Shown: piece after piece, positions 57,316 through 64,000 of the stretch
Position numbering within the stretch: position 1 is the first letter of the stretch
Layout of the letters: each line of letters starts with the position of its first letter
DNA from: Pseudomonas reinekei
GTDB lineage: Bacteria; Pseudomonadota; Gammaproteobacteria; Pseudomonadales; Pseudomonadaceae
Direction of reading: 5' to 3'
Length of the DNA: 64,000 nt
Assembly (NCBI RefSeq): GCF_001945365.1
Contig: NZ_MSTQ01000004.1
Span: 1 to 64,000 of the forward strand
Notes under the pieces: generated by a model
The model's database searches: none
What the model saw: only the letters and a program-made list of their open reading frames with translations
Told to the model about the DNA's origin: nothing
Position numbers and translations under genes: made by a program

Positions 57316-58643
57316 GATGCAGCCACCGCGCCGACCGGCTCCCGCTCGCTCTCGGCGTGTTTGAGGCAGCGCACCGCGTAGGTCACGATCACGATGAAGC
57401 ACAGCAGCGGCACGCTATAGGCCAGTTGCATGTTGCCGCCGCTGTAGTCCGACAGCAGACCCTGGAAGATCGGAATCACCCCGCCACCGACGATACTCAT
57501 CACCAGCAGCGAACCGCCGACACCGGTGTCTTCGCCCAATCCGTCGATGGTAAGGCCGTAGATGGTGGGCCAGCAGGGACCGAGGAACACGCTCACACCC
57601 ACCGCCGCATACACGGCCGTGATGTTCGGTACCAGGATGGTGTAGGCCAGCAACAGGATGCACAGCACGCCGTATACCGCGAGTACCTTGGCCGGGTGCA
57701 GTTTGCGCATCAGTACGTTGGCGATCAGCTTGCCGACGAAGTACGCGGCGAAAGTGGTCAGCAGGAACCACGAAGCGCTGCGCTCGTTCATGCCACCCAA
57801 TTGCATGGCCAGGCGAATGGTGAAGCTCCACACACCGACCTGGGCACCGACATACAGAAATTGCGCCAGCACACCAAAGGTGAAACGCGGATTGCGGCGT
57901 AACCGCGACAGGCTTTCACTCAAGCGCGTGGTTTTCTTGCTGACGGGCTGGTTGCCCTTGCAGGCGGGAAAGCGGGTGATGGCGATCAAAATAAACATCA
58001 GCACCAGCACCGCAATCATCCATTTGTATGGCAGCAACGTGGACTGGATCATCTGCAGTTGCTGGATCGCTGCGTCCGCAGCGCTCATCTGAGTCAGTTG
58101 CTCGTGGGTCGCGTCCGTGTCCTTGAACATCACGAAACTGCCGACGTACACCCCGGCCATCGCACCGAACGGGTGGAACGTCTGCGAAATATTCAGGCGA
58201 CGGGTGCCGGTTTCCCGTGGCCCCATCAATGTCGAATAGGTGTTGCAGGCGGTTTCCAGAAAAGACAGCCCGGCCGCGATCACGAACAGCGCCAGCAGGA
58301 ACATGCCGTACTTGGCGGTGGACGCCGCCGGGAAAAACAACAGGCAGCCGAACATGTACAGCATCAAGCCGATCAGGATGGTGGTCTTGTAGCTGAAACG
58401 GCGGACCACCAGCGCGGCTGGAATCGCCACGAAGAAATAGCCTAGGTAAAACGCCGACTGCACGAATGCGGTCTGGAAATCGCTGAGCAGGAACGCTTTT
58501 TTGAAATGCGCGATGAGCACGTCGTTCATGCTCGCGGCCGCCGCCCACAGCGCGAAGATGCTGCACAGCAGGATGAAGGCGAACCAGGGCGTGCGATTGA
58601 GGTAGAAACCGTCGGGCGTCTGTTGGAGCGGAGGCTTTGTCAT
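57312..58643 (-). CDS. deoP: Deoxyribose permease, FucP-type MFS (DeoP)
   Basis: The 443-residue symporter has about twelve helices and L-fucose-permease-like motifs, such as FFVAIPAALVVRRFSYK and LSFLETACNTYSTLMGPRET. It lies between deoK and deoX. Deoxyribose specificity is inferred from its neighbours deoC, deoK and the DeoR-type regulator; transport of ribose or another pentose is possible. Confidence 0.85.
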   Translation of the reverse strand: MTKPPLQQTPDGFYLNRTPWFAFILLCSIFALWAAAASMNDVLIAHFKKAFLLSDFQTAFVQSAFYLGYFFVAIPAALVVRRFSYKTTILIGLMLYMFGCLLFFPAASTAKYGMFLLALFVIAAGLSFLETACNTYSTLMGPRETGTRRLNISQTFHPFGAMAGVYVGSFVMFKDTDATHEQLTQMSAADAAIQQLQMIQSTLLPYKWMIAVLVLMFILIAITRFPACKGNQPVSKKTTRLSESLSRLRRNPRFTFGVLAQFLYVGAQVGVWSFTIRLAMQLGGMNERSASWFLLTTFAAYFVGKLIANVLMRKLHPAKVLAVYGVLCILLLAYTILVPNITAVYAAVGVSVFLGPCWPTIYGLTIDGLGEDTGVGGSLLVMSIVGGGVIPIFQGLLSDYSGGNMQLAYSVPLLCFIVIVTYAVRCLKHAESEREPVGAVAAS

Positions 58644-58686
58644 TGTTGTTCTCCGTGGTGAGCTTGGGAAAAGTGCAGCCGTTGAA

Positions 58687-59625
58687 TCACTCCGTCGTCG
58701 GGACGCCGAAGCTGCGCTGGAATTGCGCGAATGCGGGGGCGTCCGGGTAGGACGTCTGGGTGCCGAGCCCCGTAACCGAGCAGGCTGAATACGCCACGGC
58801 CTGGGTCATCGCGGCGCGGATGTCACGGTCGCGGCTCCAGTGATGGACGAAGCAACCGATGAATGCGTCCCCTGCGCCGGTGGTGTCACGGGCGGCCACC
58901 CGCAGACCGGGGATCTGGAATTCGCCTTCCTCGCCGACATACAGCGCGCCCTGCTGGCCGAGGGTCACGATGACGTGACGAATACCGCTGCTGACCAGGG
59001 TCTGCGCGGCGTCGCGCGCTGACGCCGGCGAATCCACGACCTGGCCGGTGATCAGTGCCAGTTCGGATTCGTTGGGCACCAGGAAATCCAGCTGCGCCAA
59101 ATGTTCCCGGCTCAGCCCCGCCAAGGCCGGCGCCGGATTGAGCAGCACTGGAATCTTGTGTTCGCGCCCAAACTCGATGGCGTAGTAGACGGTTTCGACG
59201 TTGATCTCCAGTTGCAGGACGATCAGCGAGCATTCGTGCAACGCCTGCGCGGCAGCATCAATGTCCGCCGGGACGAGATGCGCGTTGGCGCCTTTGACGA
59301 TGAGGATGCTGTTATGGGAGTCGGCCTGAACGAAAATCGGTGCCACGCCGCTGGACACTCCGGGCACCCGTTGAACATGGCGGGTGTCGATGCCAAAGCG
59401 CTGGAAGTTGGCGAGGGTGTTGTCGGCAAACATGTCATCGCCGACCTTGGTCAGCATCAGCACATCCGCCCCGAGCTTGGCCGCCGCCACTGCCTGATTG
59501 GCACCCTTGCCGCCACAACCGAGGGCAAAACCCGGCGCTTCGAGTGTCTCGCCCTGGGCCGGCATGCGGTCGATGTAGGTAATCAGGTCGACCATGTTGC
59601 TGCCGATGACTGCGATCTTGCTCAT
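58687..59625 (-). CDS. deoK: Deoxyribokinase, PfkB/ribokinase family
   Basis: Phosphorylates 2-deoxyribose at O5, feeding DeoC. The 312-residue PfkB protein has the sugar-binding GCGGKGANQAVAAAKLGA and the anion-hole signature DTTGAGDAFIG with the catalytic Asp. ATG 59625 lies after AAGGTGG. The dyad GTTATTTAAATAAC is 55 nt upstream, and the protein heads the deoK-deoP-deoX operon. Ribokinase activity would be hard to distinguish by sequence alone; the context favours deoxyribose. Confidence 0.87.
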   Translation of the reverse strand: MSKIAVIGSNMVDLITYIDRMPAQGETLEAPGFALGCGGKGANQAVAAAKLGADVLMLTKVGDDMFADNTLANFQRFGIDTRHVQRVPGVSSGVAPIFVQADSHNSILIVKGANAHLVPADIDAAAQALHECSLIVLQLEINVETVYYAIEFGREHKIPVLLNPAPALAGLSREHLAQLDFLVPNESELALITGQVVDSPASARDAAQTLVSSGIRHVIVTLGQQGALYVGEEGEFQIPGLRVAARDTTGAGDAFIGCFVHHWSRDRDIRAAMTQAVAYSACSVTGLGTQTSYPDAPAFAQFQRSFGVPTTE

Positions 59626-59679
59626 TGCTTTCCCACCTTGATCCGGCTGGCCAGGCTTGAACCTGGCGTTTTTTGTTTT

Positions 59680-59693
59680 GTTATTTAAATAAC
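59680..59693. promoter_or_regulatory. Perfect DeoR-type operator before deoK
   Basis: GTTATTTAAATAAC is a perfect 14-nt palindrome with the same GTTA-N6-TAAC frame as the two sites at 55440-55476. It links the two transcription units of the deoxyribose pathway. Confidence 0.75.
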
Positions 59694-59810
59694 ATTTAAT
59701 GTGATTATTCAATCTTTTTTATCCAGAGTTTTCTCCCCGGTGGACGAGCGGCCTCCCACAAGTCGAAATTATTCCCGTCCCCGGCGCACATCTGCTAAAA
59801 CGCGAACTTC

Positions 59811-60791
59811 ATGTCTGCACCCATGGACCACCCGATGCCCACTGCCCTTCTCACACGCCTGCGTCGACGCTGGCTGCCACTGTTGTGCATGGCGGCTTTG
59901 GTTGTCGGTCTGCCTGTGGGTTGCGGCGCGCTCAAGTACAAGGAACGCGAGTTGCTGTTCCGCATCGAACCGGGCACGGCGGGTTGGTATCGCGGCTTGC
60001 CGCAGGATGTTCAGGCGTTCGATATCAAGCCTGCCGGTTTCAAGGCCGGGCAGAACCTGCATGCGTGGTGGTGGCCGGCCGCGCGCAAAGATGCGCCGTC
60101 GATTCTCTATCTGCACGGTGTGCGCTGGAACCTCACCGGCCAGGCGTTCCGCATCGAGCAGCTACGCGCCATGGGCTATTCGGTATTGGCGATTGACTAC
60201 CGGGGCTTCGGCCAGAGCAAAGGCGATCTGCCGTCGGAAGCCAGTGTCTACGAAGATGCGCGGGCGGCGTGGGAGCGTTTCACGGTGATGCAACCTGATG
60301 CTGGCAAGCGCTTGATCTACGGCCATTCGCTGGGCGGCGCGGTGGCCATCGATCTTGCGGCAGACCTGGCTGCGCAGGCGAAGAAGAATCATGGCTCGGT
60401 GCCGGTCCGTGGCCTGGTGATCGAGTCCACCTTCACCTCGCTTGGCGATGCCGTGGCGGAAGTGGCCGATAACAACTTGCCGGTGAACTGGCTGCCGGTA
60501 CGCTGGTTGTTGTCACAGAAGTTCGATTCCATCGACAAGATCGTCGACATCGACATGCCACTGCTGGTGGTCCACGGCCTGGCCGATCAGTTCATGCCGT
60601 CGCGATTCAGCCAGCAACTGTTCAATGCGGCCAACCCACCGAAAAGCCTGTTGCTGATCCCCGGCGGAACGCACAACAACAGCATGAGCCTGGGCGGCTC
60701 CCGGTATCGACAGGCACTCGATGGCTTGATGAAAGCCAAACCGTCGCAGATGGCCGGACCGACGGCGACGCGCAGCGCTCAGGACTCCTGA
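59811..60791 (+). CDS. Membrane-anchored alpha/beta hydrolase
   Basis: The 326-residue protein begins with a basic segment and a hydrophobic stretch (about 18-40; PLLCMAALVVGLPVGCGAL) that is a signal anchor or imperfect lipobox. The hydrolase core has the GYSVLAIDYRGFGQS strand, the nucleophile elbow GHSLGG, and a late His in GGTHNNSM. It is similar to BEM46/ABHD13-type serine hydrolases of unknown substrate. ATGs at 59811, 59823 and 59835 are all possible; none has a strong ribosome site. Confidence 0.82.
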   Translation: MSAPMDHPMPTALLTRLRRRWLPLLCMAALVVGLPVGCGALKYKERELLFRIEPGTAGWYRGLPQDVQAFDIKPAGFKAGQNLHAWWWPAARKDAPSILYLHGVRWNLTGQAFRIEQLRAMGYSVLAIDYRGFGQSKGDLPSEASVYEDARAAWERFTVMQPDAGKRLIYGHSLGGAVAIDLAADLAAQAKKNHGSVPVRGLVIESTFTSLGDAVAEVADNNLPVNWLPVRWLLSQKFDSIDKIVDIDMPLLVVHGLADQFMPSRFSQQLFNAANPPKSLLLIPGGTHNNSMSLGGSRYRQALDGLMKAKPSQMAGPTATRSAQDS

Positions 60792-60831
60792 GCTTCACGC
60801 GCCGATGTCGGCCAATCCAGAACTGCTTGAC

Positions 60832-61965
60832 TTAGCGGCTTGCGTTTTCCGCTTTCGGTTCAGGCGCGCAATCGTCGATCCCCGTCACGCTGCTTCGGGG
60901 GACGAACTGCACGGCTTTGGATACTGTTCGCCAGGGACGAACGATGTACATGCCATCCGCCTCGGCCAGCAGACGCAACCGAATGCTGCTGCCCGGATTT
61001 TCCGGGTCCTTGATCGCACCCAGTAACTGGGTGCCGGGTGCCCAGGTCATCACCGTGCAATTGCGAGCACCGGACGAAGGCAATTGCAAGGTTACCCCCG
61101 CCAATTTGGCGCTCGCCTGGGGGATGAGCCCCACTACAAAGATGACAACCATCGCCGCCAGCGCCGCGTGTGCGACGGGGTGCTCATGGCGCCGCATGAC
61201 CACCACAAAATAAGCGCCGCCCAACTGGATCAACCACAGCACAATCAGCTCCAGGAGCATGAACGGCAAGAACAGCCAGACGTCATCCACGTACTCGCTG
61301 ACGCTCCGTGCGACCACCACCGTGACATTGAGGATCGCGACCCACTGCACCAGGGCCGACATCACGCAAGCGAACCAGAACTCGAAGGAAACACGGGTTT
61401 TCCATACGCGGGTAATAATCCACGCATGTCCCAATAATGTGAGCATCCCCAAGCCCACCATGCCGACAATCCAGCCGCCACTGGTATAGCCATAGGCCGC
61501 AAAGGCGCCGATCACCCAGACGAAAAGGCCCAGCAACAACACCCCATACAACCAGTGCAAGATCAGACGTCGATGGAGCGGGGTCAGTCCGGATTTGCCC
61601 CGATCGAAACTCAAGTGGTCACTCAAGCGTTCGCCGGAATCATTCAACCGTTGAAACAGGATGAACGCAGGCATGACGATCAATGCCCCGAGCATCGCGA
61701 TCACGAACACCAGCATGGCGAACATCGCCGGCAAGGCCGCGACAACGGCGGAAGACGTGATGCTTAGCGGTATTTTTTCCACCTGGATGTACTGGAACAG
61801 GTAAATCCCGGCGATCAGCAAAATGCTGCCGCCCAACGGCCAGGCACGCTCATTGAGCCACAACAAGCCTTGGCTCAATTGCGCGTAGCGGTTTCTCGAA
61901 GGATGTTTGGAGGCAGCTTCAGCTGTTTTTGCGCAATCGGTGACGTCGACCGGTTCCAGTTCCAT
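60832..61965 (-). CDS. Uncharacterised polytopic membrane protein
   Basis: The 377-residue protein has about eight hydrophobic segments (for example SILLIAGIYLFQYIQ and VAALPAMFAMLVFVIAMLGA) and a soluble C-terminal domain with PSSGARNCTVMTWAPGTQ, probably periplasmic. I do not recognise the family. ATG 61965 follows AAGGA by about 9 nt; TTG 61971 is not needed. It converges with the hydrolase gene (41 nt between). Confidence 0.75.
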   Translation of the reverse strand: MELEPVDVTDCAKTAEAASKHPSRNRYAQLSQGLLWLNERAWPLGGSILLIAGIYLFQYIQVEKIPLSITSSAVVAALPAMFAMLVFVIAMLGALIVMPAFILFQRLNDSGERLSDHLSFDRGKSGLTPLHRRLILHWLYGVLLLGLFVWVIGAFAAYGYTSGGWIVGMVGLGMLTLLGHAWIITRVWKTRVSFEFWFACVMSALVQWVAILNVTVVVARSVSEYVDDVWLFLPFMLLELIVLWLIQLGGAYFVVVMRRHEHPVAHAALAAMVVIFVVGLIPQASAKLAGVTLQLPSSGARNCTVMTWAPGTQLLGAIKDPENPGSSIRLRLLAEADGMYIVRPWRTVSKAVQFVPRSSVTGIDDCAPEPKAENASR

Positions 61966-62043
61966 GAACAATAAATCCTTGTTTCAGCAGTGTTGAGGCG
62001 CGGTGGCAGGCTTCGAATGTACAGGCCGGCGTTGGCAAAAACA

Positions 62044-63096
62044 TCAGCTGCGCAGCGAATCAGAAGTCTCTGTCAGAAAATTCGCATCGCCCGTTTGGTA
62101 GCGCGCCCGATACCGTCCCGGACTCTCACCCGTCCACTTCTTGAATGCCCGGTGAAACGCGCTCGGCTCCTGGAAGCCCAATTGCTCGGCGATGTCACTG
62201 ATGCTCGCGCGGCTTTCGCGAAGTTGCTCGAACGCCACTGCGCGTCGCACTTCGTCCTTTATCTCCTGGTAGGAACAACCCTCGCGTTCCAGTTTTCGGC
62301 GAAAGGTGCTGGGGCTCAGGTGTTGTTCCAGGGCAAAGGCCTGCAGGGTCGGCCATTCGCTGTAATGGCTGTTGCGCAGGCGTTGATGCACTTGCGACGC
62401 CAGACCATGCTGATTGCGAAAACGGATCACCAGCCATTGCGGCGCGGTGCGCAAAAATACTTTCAGCGAGGCCAGGTCCTGCACAACCGGCAGGCGCAGG
62501 TAGTGGCTGGCGAATTCGATTTCGGTGCGCTCGGCACCGAAGGTCAGGTTAGGTCCCCACAGTAAACGGTCATCGCTCAGCGACAGGCGTTCATGGCGAA
62601 AGTCCGCGCGGTCGATGGGAATGCGCCGGCCGCCCAGCCAACAGAGCAAACTGATCATCAGCACCAGGAAGGTTTCTTCGCCGAAACGACTGGCATCGAC
62701 GTGCTGTGAATCGGTGTCCAAGCTGATCACCGCGCGTTTGCCGCGCACGGTCAGCGTGCCGCGAAAGTCGTGCAGGAACAGGCCGAAATTAGCCAGGCAC
62801 TGGCGCATGGCCTTGTGCAGGTCGGGTTCCTGAATCAATGCCCGGCAAATCAGCGCAAAAGCCCCCGGCGGCATGCCGTGGGAATCAAGGCCGAAGAACT
62901 CGTCATTGAGCTCGCGGATCTGGATCAGCCACAACGCTGCAAAGGCACTGGCCGGCACCCGCGCCGACGGCTGCTGCATCACGGCGGGATCGATGCCGGC
63001 CTGTTCCAGCACGCCACGCACACGCTGCGGATCGTCCGCCAGCCCATGGATCATTGCCTGCACGAAGTAGGCGGCCACTGAATCCTTTTCCCGCAT
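62044..63096 (-). CDS. AraC-family regulator (Arabinose_bd N-terminal domain)
   Basis: The 350-residue protein has the arabinose-binding-like N-terminal domain typical of OruR/ArgR-related AraC regulators (about 20-210), then the double helix-turn-helix with LSPSTFRRKLEREGCSYQEI and SISDIAEQLGFQEPSAFHRAF. ATG 63096 follows GAGG by about 9 nt; the frame continuing to 63753 is antisense to the next gene. It is divergent from the hydroxyacyl-CoA dehydrogenase gene and probably regulates it. Confidence 0.9.
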   Translation of the reverse strand: MREKDSVAAYFVQAMIHGLADDPQRVRGVLEQAGIDPAVMQQPSARVPASAFAALWLIQIRELNDEFFGLDSHGMPPGAFALICRALIQEPDLHKAMRQCLANFGLFLHDFRGTLTVRGKRAVISLDTDSQHVDASRFGEETFLVLMISLLCWLGGRRIPIDRADFRHERLSLSDDRLLWGPNLTFGAERTEIEFASHYLRLPVVQDLASLKVFLRTAPQWLVIRFRNQHGLASQVHQRLRNSHYSEWPTLQAFALEQHLSPSTFRRKLEREGCSYQEIKDEVRRAVAFEQLRESRASISDIAEQLGFQEPSAFHRAFKKWTGESPGRYRARYQTGDANFLTETSDSLRS

Positions 63097-63261
63097 GTGA
63101 ACGCCTCTCTCCCGATCACCCGAAATGGCAAAAAACATCAGTCCCGTTGAACAGTTTCGGCATAGAACAACCGCCCTGCCGGTTCTAGACTCGCGGCAAT
63201 AGTACGCTTTCGGCCGCCCCGTCGGCCAAGGTATCGCAGGGTTTATCGGAAGGACGGCAAC

Positions 63262-64000
63262 ATGAATCTGCAAAACATTGGCGTGATCGGCGCTGGCACC
63301 ATGGGCAACGGCATCGCGCAAGTGTGCGCCCTCGCCGGCTTCAACGTGACCTTGCTCGACATCAGCGAAAGCGCTTTGCAAAAAGCCCTCGCGACGGTCG
63401 GCAAAAACCTTGATCGACAGATCGCCAAGGACACCCTGACCACCGAACAGAAAAACCTCGCCCTCGACAAGATTCGCACCAGCACCGATTACAGCAGCCT
63501 GCACAACGCGCAGCTGGTGATCGAAGCCGCCACCGAAAATCTCGACCTGAAACTGCGGGTGCTGCAACAGATTGCCGCGCAGGTCAGCGCTGATTGCGTG
63601 ATCGCGTCCAACACCTCGTCGCTGTCGATCACCCAGCTTGCCGCCAGTGTCAGCCAGCCTGAGCGTTTCATCGGCCTGCACTTCTTCAACCCGGTGCCGG
63701 TGATGGGGCTCATCGAAGTCATTCGCGGCCTGCAGACCAGTGACGCTACCCACGCACTGGCGCTGGACATGGCCACCACCCTGGGCAAAACCGCGATCAC
63801 CGCCGGCAACCGCCCGGGGTTTGTGGTCAACCGGATTCTGGTGCCGATGATCAACGAAGCGATCCTGGTGTTTCAGGAAGGCCTGGCCAGCGCCGAAGAC
63901 ATTGACGCCGGCATGCGCCTAGGCTGCAACCAGCCCATCGGCCCGTTGGCGCTGGCCGACCTGATCGGCCTCGACACCCTGCTGGCGATCATGGAAGCGT
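63262..64000 (+). CDS. 3-hydroxyacyl (hydroxybutyryl)-CoA dehydrogenase, 3' end beyond window
   Basis: Oxidises 3-hydroxyacyl-CoA to 3-oxoacyl-CoA with NAD. The visible 246 residues begin MNLQNIGVIGAGTMGNGIAQ, with the Rossmann glycine motif, and include the catalytic His region FIGLHFFNPVPVM and SNTSSLSIT. The C-terminal domain has started (PGFVVNRILVPMINEA). ATG 63262 follows GAAGGAC by about 8 nt. The monofunctional ~285-residue form is expected because there is no fused crotonase domain at the N-terminus. Confidence 0.93.
   Translation, partial: MNLQNIGVIGAGTMGNGIAQVCALAGFNVTLLDISESALQKALATVGKNLDRQIAKDTLTTEQKNLALDKIRTSTDYSSLHNAQLVIEAATENLDLKLRVLQQIAAQVSADCVIASNTSSLSITQLAASVSQPERFIGLHFFNPVPVMGLIEVIRGLQTSDATHALALDMATTLGKTAITAGNRPGFVVNRILVPMINEAILVFQEGLASAEDIDAGMRLGCNQPIGPLALADLIGLDTLLAIMEA

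Overview
The window reads as chromosome of a fluorescent-group Pseudomonas-like gammaproteobacterium. This rests on high-GC, codon-biased genes, Pseudomonas-type REP elements (for example 43271-43357), and characteristic families: Wzx/Wzy exopolysaccharide genes, an ArsJ-type arsenic operon, a clade-3-like catalase, and many LysR, AraC and DeoR regulators. Species assignment is inference.

Region 1 (1-21.5 kb) is dominated by one long rightward exopolysaccharide operon, 2517-21416. It holds UDP-glucose dehydrogenase, UDP-glucuronate 4-epimerase, the initiating sugar-phosphate transferase, a BY-kinase-like ATPase lacking the P-loop lysine, outer-membrane exporter, chain-length protein, three glycosyltransferases, polymerase, flippase, a NodB deacetylase, an exported glycoside-hydrolase-like protein, a CelD/BcsL-type acetyltransferase, a ChbG-type deacetylase, and two paralogous GNAT genes. 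Most junctions overlap by 4 nt. A phosphoethanolamine-transferase-like membrane sulfatase-fold gene is divergent from it.

Region 2 (21.5-29.4 kb) is accessory. It has an exported crotonase, the joined remnants of a MarR/MFS pair, then an arsenic operon (arsC, arsR, arsC, broken acr3, arsH, phosphatase, gap, arsJ). The Acr3 efflux gene has lost its middle and is frameshifted, while the GAPDH/ArsJ route for arsenate export is intact.

Region 3 (29.6-41.7 kb) is the most unusual block. It contains an NtrC-type response regulator, two paralogous sensor kinases flanking a SCO/cytochrome c fusion gene, and a four-gene operon of two related secreted proteins followed by CsgB-like and very long CsgA-like curlin-repeat proteins. 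Near-consensus sigma-54 promoters lie before the SCO/cytochrome gene and before the secreted-protein operon, each with GGGGAA/TTCCC boxes upstream. No csgD, csgE, csgF or csgG is present in the window. This looks like a sigma-54-controlled curli-like amyloid system.

Region 4 (41.7-54.7 kb) carries LysR and AraC regulators, catalase, two convergent winged-helix/STAND ATPase regulators (one lacking the C-terminal half), a GlxA-type AraC regulator, pirin, a LysR/MFS divergent pair and a quinone oxidoreductase. Region 5 (54.7-59.7 kb) is a 2-deoxyribose utilisation regulon (deoC, DeoR-type repressor, deoX, deoP, deoK) with shared GTTA-N6-TAAC operators. The right end has a hydrolase, a membrane protein, an AraC-type regulator and the start of a 3-hydroxyacyl-CoA dehydrogenase gene.
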